DNA of 64,000 bases. It comes from Rhodoferax ferrireducens. Its GTDB lineage: Bacteria > Pseudomonadota > Gammaproteobacteria > Burkholderiales > Burkholderiaceae_C. Positions within the stretch are counted from its first letter, which is position 1. Each line of letters opens with the position of its first letter. The notes under the pieces are model-generated. The model did not search any database and had not been told where the DNA came from. It saw nothing but the letters and a program-made list of their open reading frames with translations. The stretch is taken from NCBI RefSeq assembly GCF_003347515.1, contig NZ_QEII01000290.1, positions 248,001 through 312,000 of the forward strand, read 5' to 3'. The translations under genes were made by a program, and so were the position numbers. Shown one piece after another: positions 34,041-43,088 of this stretch.

Positions 34041-35209
34041 TGACAACCAGCCAAGCCGTGGCCTTTGATGCCGAAAAAGAAAATATGGTGCTCGACGCTG
34101 TCGAACGCTTCGTCGAGCGCGAGATCAAGCCGGTGGCGCAGCGCCTTGAACACGCCGACGAATGGCCGGCCGACATTGTCGCCGGCATGCGCGACATGGG
34201 CCTGTTCGGCTGCATCATTCGCGAGGAATACGGCGGCCTGGGCCTGTCGGCCAGCACCTATGCCAAGGTGGTGGAGCGCATCGCACGGGTCTGGATGTCA
34301 GTCTCGGGCATCATCAACTCGCACCTCATCATGGCCGCCTGCGTGCAGCGCAACGGCACCGAGGCGCAGCGCCAGCATTTTCTGCCGCGCTTTGCCAGCG
34401 GCGAGCTGCGCGGCGGCCTGGCCCTGACCGAGCCCGACTGCGGCACCGACCTGCAGGCGGTGCGCACGGTGGCCCGGCGCGACGGCGACCACTACATCAT
34501 CAACGGCACCAAGACCTGGATCTCCAACGGCATCCACGGCCAGGTCTTTGCCGTGCTGGTCAAGACCGACCCCGAGGCCCAGCCGCGCCACCGCGGCATG
34601 AGCCTGTTCATCTGCGAGAAGGGCCCCGGTTTTACCTCCACCAAAAAGCTGGAAAAGCTCGGCTACAAGGGCATCGACAGCGCCGAGCTGGTGTTCGACA
34701 ACTTCCGCGTGCCGGCCGCCAATCTGGTCGGCGGCGTGGAAGGGCAGGGCTTCAAGCATGTGATGGGCGGGTTGGAGCTCGGGCGCATCAATGTGGCGGC
34801 GCGCGGCGTCGGCGTGGCGCGCGCCTGTCTGGAAGAATCGGTGGCCTATGCTCAGCTGCGGCGCACCTTTGGCAAGCCGATCTGCGAGCACCAGGCGATC
34901 CAGCTCAAGCTGGCCGACATGGCGACCCGGGCCGAGGCCGCACGCCTGCTGGTGGAGCAGGCCGCCAAGGCGTATGACGCCGGCCAGCGCTGCGACATGG
35001 AAGCGGGCATGGCCAAGCTGTTCGCCAGCGAGGCGGCGGTCGAGAACTCGATGGAGGCCCTGCGCATCCATGGCGCCTACGGGTACTCGAAGGAAATGAA
35101 CGTCGAGCGCTACTACCGCGACGCGCCGCTGCTGTGCATCGGCGAGGGCACCAACGAGTTGCAGCGCCTGATCATTTCCGCCCAGCTGGTGGAGCGCAGC
35201 CCGATTTGA
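34040..35209 (+). CDS. Acyl-CoA dehydrogenase
   Basis: 389 aa from the ATG at 34040 that overlaps the PrpD-like stop by one base. FAD-dependent dehydrogenase with GLALTEPDCGTDL, NGTKTWISNG, the R-x-F-GK-x-I region and a catalytic Glu in CIGEGTNELQRLI near the C-terminus. It introduces the alpha-beta double bond and passes electrons to ETF, encoded at 39.8-41.6 kb. The coupling to the MmgE/PrpD gene hints that both act on the same CoA ester or its hydrated product. Confidence 0.88.
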   Translation: MTTSQAVAFDAEKENMVLDAVERFVEREIKPVAQRLEHADEWPADIVAGMRDMGLFGCIIREEYGGLGLSASTYAKVVERIARVWMSVSGIINSHLIMAACVQRNGTEAQRQHFLPRFASGELRGGLALTEPDCGTDLQAVRTVARRDGDHYIINGTKTWISNGIHGQVFAVLVKTDPEAQPRHRGMSLFICEKGPGFTSTKKLEKLGYKGIDSAELVFDNFRVPAANLVGGVEGQGFKHVMGGLELGRINVAARGVGVARACLEESVAYAQLRRTFGKPICEHQAIQLKLADMATRAEAARLLVEQAAKAYDAGQRCDMEAGMAKLFASEAAVENSMEALRIHGAYGYSKEMNVERYYRDAPLLCIGEGTNELQRLIISAQLVERSPI

Positions 35210-35290
35210 GACTTACCAAAAAGAACGGTTGATGCCTCGTCCATTGCCCGGCAGACTCCCGGTGGGTGCGTTGTGCTGGGCCTGGATGTG

Positions 35291-35352
35291 ATCCCTCATG
35301 CGCCAGCCCACCACCTGGCGGCTGAACAAGTCAATCACCGCCGTCAGGTACG
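35291..35352 (-). pseudogene. Scrap of an IS3-family transposase (integrase core)
   Basis: On the minus strand this reads YLTAVIDLFSRQVVGWRM, the highly conserved rve core of IS3-family OrfB. Neither upstream nor downstream parts of the transposase are present, and no inverted repeats were found. It marks an old insertion or deletion event between the acyl-CoA dehydrogenase and the Fic module. Confidence 0.75.
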
Positions 35353-35410
35353 GGCTGGGGAAAGTAATGAATAATCCATGCATTCAGATGTGTTTGAAAA
35401 GAGGTTCCAT

Positions 35411-35602
35411 ATGAAGACGATCAGCAAACAGGTGATGCGCCAGAAGGCGGTGAGCAATGTCCTGGCGTCGCTGCGCATTGAGAAGCTGCAACCCAGCGAC
35501 GAAGTGGTGCGTGGCATGAACGCCTGTGTTTCGGGTAAGGAAACCACCGCCAACGTTCGACAGCGAGTGATGCGCCAACATGTCACGCTACGAAGCGTCT
35601 GA
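35411..35602 (+). CDS. VbhA-like antitoxin of a Fic module
   Basis: 63 aa. It resembles VbhA-type Fic antitoxins: inhibitory helix with S20...E24 in SNVLASLRIEKLQPSDE, followed by the VSGKETTANVRQRV tail. In the family the inhibitory motif is S/T-x-x-x-E-G/N; here the residue after the Glu is Lys. The inhibitory Glu blocks ATP in the Fic active site. Its end overlaps the start of the fic reading frame by 23 nt, as usual for these pairs. Confidence 0.75.
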   Translation: MKTISKQVMRQKAVSNVLASLRIEKLQPSDEVVRGMNACVSGKETTANVRQRVMRQHVTLRSV

Positions 35603-36358
35603 CGTCTACGCTTACCCAGGCTCAATCATTCTGATCAACAAGGCCAATATCCACGATCAGGGGGCTTTAGACGCGTTTGAGGCGGATGCCACTGCGCTGC
35701 GGATGCTGGAGCTGATTGAGGCCCCGATCGAGGGCCGCTTCGATCTGGCTCATCTGTGCGAGATTCATCGTTTCCTTTTTCAGGATGTGTACGAGTGGGA
35801 CGGCCAGATACGGACAGTGGACATTAGCCGGGGGAGTAGCCGTTTTGCCCACGTCCCCATGATCGATAGCTATCTCGGTGGGGAGCTGTCCAAGCTTGCC
35901 AAAGAAAACTGGTTGCGTGATTTGCCGCCAGATCGTTTCATCGAAAATCTGCTTCTGGTTTGAAACCTCGCCCTTCAGGGCGATGGGAGCCGACCCCGGC
36001 CTGAAGGCCGGGGTTTCAGGCGAGCGTTTTGGGAGGGGATGCAAACCCTTTCCAAAACATGTTTGACCGACAGGCCTGAAGGCCTGTCGCTAATTTCTTG
36101 CTCGAGCGTTTGGCCCACTACATGGGCGAGATCAACGCCACCCACCCGTTTCGCGAAGGCAATGGTCGCACCCAGCGGCTTTTTTGCGCGCAATTGGCTG
36201 AGCAGGCAGGGTACTTCATCAACTTCGAAACCATCAATCAGCCCAAGATGTACGAGGTGATGATCGCCAGCTATAACGGCAACGCAAAGCCTTTGGAAGG
36301 CTTGCTGGCTGAGATCACGGCGATTATCGAAGACGGTGATGAGGACGGCGGCGCGTGA
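35580..36358 (+). pseudogene. Fic-family AMP-transferase gene split by a small insertion
   Basis: The N-terminal part (35580-35963, ...HRFLFQDVYEWDGQIRTVDISRG...) and the C-terminal part (from about 36098, with the catalytic HPFREGNGRTQR) are both recognisable Fic domain. Between them lies about 140 bp of palindromic DNA that brings a TGA right after NLLLV. Fic enzymes AMPylate target proteins. Removing the insert would restore a protein of about 210 residues of the VbhT class. The C-terminal piece keeps its own ATG (36098) but would lack the ATP-flap region. Confidence 0.82.
35961..36089. mobile_element. Palindrome-rich miniature insertion (IS200/IS605-like remnant or PATE)
   Basis: Three strong hairpins: CGCCCT-TC-AGGGCG (35969-35982), CCCCGGCCT-GA-AGGCCGGGG (35994-36013) and CGACAGGCCT-GA-AGGCCTGTCG (36068-36089); the last two share GGCCTGAAGGCC. 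TGAAACC (35961-35967) can also pair with GGTTTCA (36012-36018), enclosing the first two. No open frame, no terminal repeat, no target duplication. Subterminal hairpins without TIRs are typical of IS200/IS605-type ends, so this may be an internally deleted element. Exact ends uncertain. Confidence 0.55.
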
Positions 36359-36461
36359 GGCAGGCTGTTAGCCGGGGGCAAGAGTCCCCGACCCGGCATG
36401 TGCCGTGGCGCGCCACCGGGTCTGCGGCCTGATTCAGCGGCGCGGGCCCCGCCGCCTCACA

Positions 36462-37664
36462 TCAAACCCGTTCCAGAATCACGGCAATGCCCTGTCCCAC
36501 GCCGATGCACATGGTGCACAGCGCATAGCGCCCGCCAGAGCGGTGCAGCTGGTTGACCGCCGTGGTCGCCAGGCGCGCACCGCTGGCGCCCAGCGGGTGG
36601 CCCAGGGCGATGGCGCCGCCGTTGGGGTTGACGCGCGGGTCGTCGTCCTGCAGACCCAGCAGGCGCAGCACCGCCAGGCCCTGGGCGGCAAAGGCTTCAT
36701 TGAGTTCGATCACGTCCATTTGCTCTAGCCGTAAGCCGGTGAGGGCCAGCACTTTTTGCGTGGCCGGTGCCGGGCCGATGCCCATCACACGCGGCGGCAC
36801 GCCGACGGTCGCCATGCCCACCACGCGGGCGCGCGGCGTCAGTCCCTGTTTGGCGGCAGTGGCTTCGTCGGCCAGCAGCAGGGCGCAGGCGCCGTCGTTC
36901 ACGCCGCTGGCATTGCCGGCCGTGACCGTGCCTTCGGGCCGGACCACGCCTTTGAGCTTGGCCAGCGACTCCATCGTGGTGGCGCGCGGGTGCTCGTCCT
37001 GGCTCACGACAATGGGCTCGCCTTTCTTCTGCGCCAGTGTGACCGGCGTGATTTCGGCGTCAAAGTAGCCGATTTTTTGCGCGGCAACGGCCTTGAGCTG
37101 GCTGTTCAAGGCCATCTTGTCCTGGTCGTCGCGGCTGATTTTGTAATCGGTGGCGACGTTCTCCGCGGTTTCCGGCATGGAGTCCACGCCATAGCGTTCT
37201 TTCATCAGCTTGTTGATGAAGCGCCAGCCAATGGTGGTGTCGTACAGCGCGTTGGCGCGGCTGAAGGCGCTGTCCGCCTTGGGCATCACAAAGGGCGCGC
37301 GGCTCATGCTCTCGACCCCGCCGGCAATCATGAGCGAGGCTTCGCCGGACTTGATGGCGCGCGCCGCCGTGCCCAGGGCATCCAGGCTGGAGCCGCAGAG
37401 GCGGTTGATGGTGGCGCCCGGCACCTCCAGCGGCAAGCCGGCGAGCAGACTGGCCATGCGCGCGACATTGCGGTTGTCTTCACCGGCCTGGTTGGCGCAG
37501 CCGTAGATCACGTCGGTCACGGCCTGCCAGTCCACGCGCGGGTTGCGTGCCATCAGGGCCTTGAGCGGCAGGGCGGCCAGGTCGTCGGCGCGGACGCTGC
37601 TCAAGGCGCCGCCGTAGCGGCCGAAGGGGGTGCGGATGGCGTCGCAGATGAAGGCTTGGTTCAT
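36462..37664 (-). CDS. Thiolase of PcaF/PimB type (3-oxoacyl-CoA thiolase)
   Basis: 400 aa. All thiolase I signatures are present: Cys90 in NRLCGSSLDAL, GVESMSRAPFVM, His in GHPLGASGAR and the terminal Cys in MCIGVGQG. It is most like 3-oxoadipyl-CoA thiolases (PcaF), but the context of a FadB/PimF-like protein, ETF and glutaryl-CoA dehydrogenase suggests thiolysis of 3-oxopimelyl-CoA to glutaryl-CoA and acetyl-CoA. Starts 14 nt after the FadB-like stop, so in operon. Confidence 0.85.
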   Translation of the reverse strand: MNQAFICDAIRTPFGRYGGALSSVRADDLAALPLKALMARNPRVDWQAVTDVIYGCANQAGEDNRNVARMASLLAGLPLEVPGATINRLCGSSLDALGTAARAIKSGEASLMIAGGVESMSRAPFVMPKADSAFSRANALYDTTIGWRFINKLMKERYGVDSMPETAENVATDYKISRDDQDKMALNSQLKAVAAQKIGYFDAEITPVTLAQKKGEPIVVSQDEHPRATTMESLAKLKGVVRPEGTVTAGNASGVNDGACALLLADEATAAKQGLTPRARVVGMATVGVPPRVMGIGPAPATQKVLALTGLRLEQMDVIELNEAFAAQGLAVLRLLGLQDDDPRVNPNGGAIALGHPLGASGARLATTAVNQLHRSGGRYALCTMCIGVGQGIAVILERV

Positions 37665-37677
37665 GGGGATATCTCTT

Positions 37678-39726
37678 TCAGGAAGTCAGTAAAGCGGTGA
37701 GTTCAGCCAACACAAAACTCGGGCCAGCTTGCTGCGCCAGAGTTTTCATGTCTTGCTCCAGTGCGGCCCGGTTCTGTTGTCTTGCCCAAAATACAGGTCC
37801 ACCTTCCCAGCGTGGGAAGCCGTAGCCCTGTACCAGCACCACGTCAACATCAGTCACCCTGCTGGCAACACCCTCGGCCAGCAACAGCGCGGCTTCGTTG
37901 ACCATGGCCAAGAGGGCGCGGCGCTGGATCTCGGCGGCGTCAAGGTGTCGCCGATGGATGCCGCGCCGGGTGGAGGCCTGCTCGATCACACGGCGCACCA
38001 AGGCATCGGTAGTTTTGACCTGTTGGCCTTCGATGTAGGCGTAATAACCGGCGCCTGTTTTGCGCCCCAGTCGGCCTTGCTCGCATAGCTGGTCAAGGAT
38101 GTCCACATAGCGCTCACGCGGGTCGCGTGTGCTGGCCTGGGCTTTTCGCATGCGCCACGCAATGTCCAGCCCCGAGAGGTCGGCCACGGCAAATGGGCCC
38201 ATGGCAAAGCCAAAGGCTTGCAGCGCGGTGTCCACCTCCTCGGGCCAGGCGCCGTCTTCCAGCATGAACTCGCACTGCTTGCGGTAGGCGTTGTAGATGC
38301 GGTTACCGATGAAGCCGAAGGCATTGCCGGTGAGCACCGGCAGCTTGCGCAACTTCTTGCCCAGGTCCATGCCCGTGGCCAATACGTCGGCACCGGTCTG
38401 GGCACCGCGCACCACTTCCAGCAGCTTCATGACGTTGGCGGGGCTGAAAAAGTGCAGGCCCAGCACGTCTTGTGGGCGACCCGTGACGTTGGCAATGGCG
38501 TCCACGTCCAGGTACGAGGTGTTGGTGGCCAGTACTGCGCCGGGGCGGGCATGGGCGTCGATCTTCCTGAAGACCTCTTGCTTGACGGCCAGGTCTTCAA
38601 ATACCGCCTCAATCACCAGGTCGGCCCGGCTCAGCTGCGCCCAGTCGGTGCTGGGGGTCAAGCGCGCTTCGCTGGCGGCTGCCACATTCGCTTTGAGCTT
38701 GCCGGCTGCTATGCGCCCCTGGTAGTGCTCAGTCACCCGCTGGCGTCCCCGTTGCAGGGCGGCCGTGTCCTGTTCCAGCAAGATGACGTTCAAGCCTGCA
38801 TCCAGGGCGCAAATCGCAATGCCGGCCCCCATGGTGCCCGCACCGATGATGGCAACGGTGTCAACGCGGCGCGCATCGGCTTGCAAGGCGAGCGGTAATT
38901 TGCTGGCTTCCCTCTCGGTAAAAAATTGGTAACGCAGTGCCTTGGCCGGGGTGCTGGGGATCAGTTGCAGGAAGAGCGCGCGTTCGAGCTGGAGGCCCTC
39001 TTCAAACGCGCCAGAAGCTGCATTCAAGGCATCCAGCAGGGCTGCGTAGGCAGGCTGAAGCCGTTGTCGCGGGGTCAGCTTCTCTCGCTGGGCGGTCAAG
39101 ATGGCCTGCGCGACGCAGGCATCAAGTTCGCGATCGCGGGCTCGGGGCAAGGGCGTGCCGCGTTCAGCCAGCTCGCTGGCCCACGCTGAAGCCGATGCAA
39201 GGAGATCCATGGAAACCACCTGGTCGAGCAAGCCTGATTCGGCAAGTTGGCGAGCCGTCTGGGGTGATCCACTTTGAATCAGGGTCAGCGCAGTCGCCAT
39301 GCCAACCAGACGCGGCAGGCGTTGCGTGCCGCCGGATCCCGGGATGAGGCCCAGCAGGATCTCGGGCAATCCCAGTTTTGCGGTCTCCAGCGCCACGCGT
39401 CCATGGCAGGCCAAGGCCAGTTCAAGTCCACCCCCCAGAGCCACGCCACCGATGGCGGCTACCACAGGTTTTCGGCACGCTTCCACGCGTTCAAGGACAG
39501 TGCGCAACATCGGTTCGGCCAGTTGCAGGGGCGTCCCGAACTCGCTCATGTCGGCGCCCGCCGAAAATGCCTTGTCGTTGCCGGCAAGGACAATGCCCTT
39601 GACCCCGGGGTCGGATTCGGCCGTGTCCAGTGCCGCGACGATGCGCTGACGTAGCGCATGCCCAAGGCTATTGACGGGCGGATTGTCCAGCGTAATGACC
39701 GCAATGGCGCCGTGAACTTCAAGCAT
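37678..39726 (-). CDS. FadB/PimF-like enoyl-CoA hydratase / 3-hydroxyacyl-CoA dehydrogenase
   Basis: 682 aa from the ATG at 39726 (longer frame overlaps etfA). N-terminal crotonase domain (about 1-190, with [19 protein letters not shown] and [11 protein letters not shown]), then a Rossmann domain ([21 protein letters not shown]) and the 3HCDH domain, ending near 680. It performs hydration and NAD-dependent oxidation of straight-chain CoA esters. In the pim pathway PimF has this architecture and acts on pimeloyl-CoA derivatives, so the gene likely serves ring-cleavage products. Confidence 0.87.
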   Translation of the reverse strand: MLEVHGAIAVITLDNPPVNSLGHALRQRIVAALDTAESDPGVKGIVLAGNDKAFSAGADMSEFGTPLQLAEPMLRTVLERVEACRKPVVAAIGGVALGGGLELALACHGRVALETAKLGLPEILLGLIPGSGGTQRLPRLVGMATALTLIQSGSPQTARQLAESGLLDQVVSMDLLASASAWASELAERGTPLPRARDRELDACVAQAILTAQREKLTPRQRLQPAYAALLDALNAASGAFEEGLQLERALFLQLIPSTPAKALRYQFFTEREASKLPLALQADARRVDTVAIIGAGTMGAGIAICALDAGLNVILLEQDTAALQRGRQRVTEHYQGRIAAGKLKANVAAASEARLTPSTDWAQLSRADLVIEAVFEDLAVKQEVFRKIDAHARPGAVLATNTSYLDVDAIANVTGRPQDVLGLHFFSPANVMKLLEVVRGAQTGADVLATGMDLGKKLRKLPVLTGNAFGFIGNRIYNAYRKQCEFMLEDGAWPEEVDTALQAFGFAMGPFAVADLSGLDIAWRMRKAQASTRDPRERYVDILDQLCEQGRLGRKTGAGYYAYIEGQQVKTTDALVRRVIEQASTRRGIHRRHLDAAEIQRRALLAMVNEAALLLAEGVASRVTDVDVVLVQGYGFPRWEGGPVFWARQQNRAALEQDMKTLAQQAGPSFVLAELTALLTS

Positions 39727-39775
39727 GTAAGGTATCCGGGTCAAGTGGGGTGAAATACAGTAGGGTTGTGCGGGC

Positions 39776-40708
39776 TCAAAGCGCGGCGACCAGTTCGGGC
39801 ACAGCCGTGAACAAATCGGCCTCCAGCCCATAGTCCGCCACCGAGAAGATAGGCGCTTCCGGGTCTTTGTTGATCGCCACGATCACCTTGGAATCCTTCA
39901 TGCCGGCCAGGTGCTGAATGGCACCGCTGATGCCGCACGCCACATACAGCTGCGGCGCCACAATCTTGCCGGTCTGCCCCACCTGCCAGTCGTTGGGCGC
40001 GTAGCCCGCATCCACCGCCGCACGGCTGGCTCCCATCGCGGCCCCGAGCTTGTCGGCCAGCGGGGTCATGACTTCCATGAACTTCTCATTGGAGCCTAGA
40101 GCCCGGCCACCCGAGACGATGATCTTGGCCGCGGTCAGTTCGGGGCGGTCATTTTTGGCGATTTCACTGCCCATGAAGGCGGATTGGGCACTGGCCTCGA
40201 CGGCGGCAAGGCTCTCCAGCGCAGCAGAACCACCGGTGGCCGCGGCCGGATCAAACCCCGTGCTGCGCACGGTCAGAACTTTGATGGCGTCCAGGCTCTG
40301 AACCGTGGCAATGGCGTTGCCCGCGTAGATCGGGCGCTCAAAAGTGTCTGGGCTATCAACCTTGGTGATGTCAGAGATTTGACCCACATCGAGTTGGGCC
40401 GCCACGCGTGGCGCGATGTTTTTGCCACTGGCCGTAGCAGGGAACAAGAGGTGGCTGTAGTTGGCGGCGATAGCCAGTACTTGGGCGGCCACATTTTCAG
40501 CCAGTCCATTGGCAAAGCCATCGCCCTCGACATGGAGAACCTTGGTGACACCGGCGATCTGAGTCGCCGCAGCGGCGGCAGAAGCGGCATCTAAGCCTGC
40601 CACCAGCACGTGTACCTCCCCCCCGCATTGACTGGCGGCAGTCACGGTGTTGAGGGTGGCGCCCTTGAGGGTGGCGTTGTCATGTTCGGCAATAACTAAG
40701 GATGTCAT
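39776..40708 (-). CDS. etfA: Electron transfer flavoprotein alpha subunit
   Basis: 310 aa. The C-terminal FAD domain is complete: LTAAKIIVSGGRALGS, GASRAAVDAGY, WQVGQTGKIVAPQLYVACGISGAIQHLAGMKDS. ETF collects electrons from acyl-CoA dehydrogenases and hands them to ETF-quinone oxidoreductase. Forms a dimer with the EtfB encoded just upstream. Having its own etf pair in the island suits the many acyl-CoA dehydrogenases here (five intact genes). Confidence 0.92.
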   Translation of the reverse strand: MTSLVIAEHDNATLKGATLNTVTAASQCGGEVHVLVAGLDAASAAAAATQIAGVTKVLHVEGDGFANGLAENVAAQVLAIAANYSHLLFPATASGKNIAPRVAAQLDVGQISDITKVDSPDTFERPIYAGNAIATVQSLDAIKVLTVRSTGFDPAAATGGSAALESLAAVEASAQSAFMGSEIAKNDRPELTAAKIIVSGGRALGSNEKFMEVMTPLADKLGAAMGASRAAVDAGYAPNDWQVGQTGKIVAPQLYVACGISGAIQHLAGMKDSKVIVAINKDPEAPIFSVADYGLEADLFTAVPELVAAL

Positions 40709-40732
40709 GAATTTGCTCCTGGCAAGCTTGTC

Positions 40733-40797
40733 ATTGCGGGCTTGACCCGCAATCCACAGTGGCGTGCCACGATGGATCCCGGATCCTGATCCGGGAT
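40733..40797. repeat. REP-like cluster of three palindromes between etfB and etfA
   Basis: Three adjacent stem-loops: ATTGCGGG-N5-CCCGCAAT (40733-40753), GTGGC-GT-GCCAC (40759-40770) and ATCCCGGATC-CT-GATCCGGGAT (40776-40797). The outer flanks GTCAT and ATGAC are also inverted, the shape of a common proteobacterial intergenic repeat. Between two cotranscribed genes it may stabilise upstream mRNA or is a copied mobile repeat. Confidence 0.7.
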
Positions 40798-40808
40798 GAC
40801 GGGATTAA

Positions 40809-41558
40809 TTAGATTACTTTGGCTTCGTTTTTCAGCTTGGCAACCAGCGTGGCGACGTCTGGTACCTTGATGCCGGCGCTGCGCTTGGGGGGCTCGCTCA
40901 CACGCAAGGTCTTGATGCGCGGTGTCACGTCGACACCCAAGTCTTCGGGCTTGAAGATGTCCAACTGCTTTTTCTTGGCCTTCATGATGTTGGGCAAGGT
41001 GACGTAGCGTGGCTCGTTCAAGCGCAGGTCCGTGGTGATGATGGCCGGCAGGCTGATGGAGAGGGTCTCGGAGCCGCCATCCACTTCGCGGGTGACACGG
41101 GCCTTGCCATCGATCACTTCAAGCTGGCTGGCAAAGGTGGCTTGCGGCAAATCACAAAGACCCGCCAGCATCTGGCCGGTCTGGTTGCAGTCGTCGTCAA
41201 TGGCCTGCTTGCCCAGGATGATGAGGCCGGGTTGTTCCTTGTCCACCAGCGCCTTGAGCAACTTGGCCACCGCCAGGGGTTGCAGTTCGGCTGTGGTTTC
41301 AACCAGGATGGCACGATCCGCGCCGATGGCCATGGCCGTGCGCAGGGTTTCCTGGCATTGGGTCACACCGCAGGACACGGCGATGACTTCAGTTGCCACG
41401 CCTTTTTCCTTCAGGCGCACGGCTTCTTCGATCGCAATCTCGTCAAACGGGTTCATGCTCATTTTGACGTTGGCGATGTCAACGCCGCTGTTGTCCGATT
41501 TGACCCGAACTTTCACGTTGTAATCTACAACGCGTTTGACTGCTACAAGTATTTTCAT
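40809..41558 (-). CDS. etfB: Electron transfer flavoprotein beta subunit
   Basis: 249 aa, standard length. Family landmarks include [52 protein letters not shown] and [28 protein letters not shown]. It binds AMP and docks with acyl-CoA dehydrogenases. It is 100 nt upstream of etfA and 20 nt downstream of gcdH, so it belongs to the same minus-strand operon. Confidence 0.93.
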   Translation of the reverse strand: MKILVAVKRVVDYNVKVRVKSDNSGVDIANVKMSMNPFDEIAIEEAVRLKEKGVATEVIAVSCGVTQCQETLRTAMAIGADRAILVETTAELQPLAVAKLLKALVDKEQPGLIILGKQAIDDDCNQTGQMLAGLCDLPQATFASQLEVIDGKARVTREVDGGSETLSISLPAIITTDLRLNEPRYVTLPNIMKAKKKQLDIFKPEDLGVDVTPRIKTLRVSEPPKRSAGIKVPDVATLVAKLKNEAKVI

Positions 41559-41578
41559 GAGGGTGTTCTCCGTGCGTT

Positions 41579-42763
41579 TCAGAAGGCTGCAATACCGGTG
41601 ATCGCGCGACCAAGAATAAGTGCATGGACGTCGTGGGTGCCTTCATAGGTGTTGACCACTTCCAGGTTCACCAGGTGCCGTGCAACGCCGAATTCGTCAC
41701 TGATGCCATTGCCGCCCAGCATGTCGCGCGCGGTGCGGGCAATGTCCAACGCCTTGCCGCAGCTGTTGCGCTTCATGATGGACGTCGCCTCCACGGCGGC
41801 CGAGCCCTCGTCTTTCATGCGTCCCAGTCGCAAACAGCCCTGCAGGCCGAGTGAGATGTCGGTCAGCATGTCGGCCAGTTTTTTCTGGATCAGCTGGTTC
41901 GCGGCCAGGGGTTTGCCGAACTGTTGGCGATCGAGCACATACTGGCGTGCACGTTGAAAGCAGTCTTCGGCGGCGCCGAGCGCACCCCAGGCAATGCCGT
42001 AACGGGCCGAGTTCAGGCAAGTGAACGGGCCCTTGAGTCCGCGCACGTCAGGAAAGGCGTTTTCTTCCGGGCAGAAAACCGCATCCATCACGATTTCGCC
42101 AGTGATGCTGGCGCGCAGGCCCACCTTGCCGTGGATGGCGGGGGCGGAGAGGCCTTTCCAGCCTTTTTCCAGCACGAAGCCGCGGATGGAGCCCTCATCG
42201 TCCTTGGCCCACACCACGAACACGTCGGCGATCGGGCTGTTGGTGATCCACATCTTGGCGCCGCTCAGGCTGTAGCCGCCGGGCACTTTGCGCGCGCGCG
42301 TGATCATGCTGCCCGGGTCGGAGCCGTGGTTCGGCTCGGTCAACCCGAAGCAGCCGATGGACTCGCCGGTGGCAAGCCTGGGCAGGTACTTCTGTTTTTG
42401 CGCCTCGGTGCCGAACTCGTTGATCGGTACCATGACGAGTGACGATTGCACGCTCATCATCGAACGGTAGCCCGAGTCGATCGCTTCGACCTCGCGTGCG
42501 ACCAGGCCGTAACACACGTAGTTCAGACCCGCGCCGCCATAGGCTTCAGGGATGGTGGCGCCCAGCAGGCCGAGCGCCCCCATTTCCCGAAAGACGGCCG
42601 TATCGGTTTTTTCCTGGCGGAAGGCCTCAACGATGCGCGGCGCCAGACTGCTCTGGCAGTAGGCACGCGCGGCTTCGCGCACGGCGCGTTCGTCATCGGT
42701 GAGTTGGCTGTCGAGCAAAAGCGCGTCCTGCCATTGAAATTTGGCGTTTGAGGTTTTGGTCAT
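41579..42763 (-). CDS. gcdH: Glutaryl-CoA dehydrogenase
   Basis: 394 aa. Decarboxylating acyl-CoA dehydrogenase turning glutaryl-CoA into crotonyl-CoA. The family-specific segment [12 protein letters not shown] with the Arg that binds the gamma-carboxylate, [22 protein letters not shown] and catalytic Glu in [20 protein letters not shown] are all present. It provides the final step after beta-oxidation of pimeloyl-CoA, fitting the badHI/ali genes next door. Confidence 0.93.
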   Translation of the reverse strand: MTKTSNAKFQWQDALLLDSQLTDDERAVREAARAYCQSSLAPRIVEAFRQEKTDTAVFREMGALGLLGATIPEAYGGAGLNYVCYGLVAREVEAIDSGYRSMMSVQSSLVMVPINEFGTEAQKQKYLPRLATGESIGCFGLTEPNHGSDPGSMITRARKVPGGYSLSGAKMWITNSPIADVFVVWAKDDEGSIRGFVLEKGWKGLSAPAIHGKVGLRASITGEIVMDAVFCPEENAFPDVRGLKGPFTCLNSARYGIAWGALGAAEDCFQRARQYVLDRQQFGKPLAANQLIQKKLADMLTDISLGLQGCLRLGRMKDEGSAAVEATSIMKRNSCGKALDIARTARDMLGGNGISDEFGVARHLVNLEVVNTYEGTHDVHALILGRAITGIAAF

Positions 42764-42781
42764 GGTTGAAATAATTAGGGG

Positions 42782-43072
42782 TCAATGATCGAAAAGTGGT
42801 CCGGGCATCAGGCTGCGCGCAATCACCAGTTGCTGTATTTGGCGGGCAACCTCGAACCCGGCCATCACCTTTACTTCCATGGTCAGCCCCATGCCCCCGT
42901 GGGCTTCGGGAGTGGACACGCCAAAGAGACCCAGTTCCTTCATGTCTCGCACTATTGTCTTGGGGATTTGGTCGGTTTCGCCAACGCAGGCCTCATGCGG
43001 CACCCGCTTCTCGCGCACAAAGCGCGCAAGGGTGTCGAGCAACAGACTGGGGGGGTCCGAGTCTCTGATCAT
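42782..43072 (-). pseudogene. N-terminal fragment of an acyl-CoA dehydrogenase
   Basis: 96 residues of the N-terminal helical domain (LARFVREKRVPHEA..., MKELGLFGVSTPEAHGGMGL) end at 42782 with VIARSLMPGPLFDH. The FAD-binding and catalytic parts are absent. It sits between gcdH and badI and is probably a remnant; a translated short peptide without activity is possible. Confidence 0.75.
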
Positions 43073-43088
43073 GGGTTTTCCCGGTGCT

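Noticed and set aside
35961..36089. Group I/II intron or intein inside fic
   Set aside because: Only about 130-140 bp, with no intron domains or open frame; hairpins fit a miniature element better.
36462..37664. Assignment as part of the beta-ketoadipate (pca) pathway
   Set aside because: Sequence is PcaF-like, but no other pca genes are present and the neighbours fit pimeloyl-CoA breakdown.
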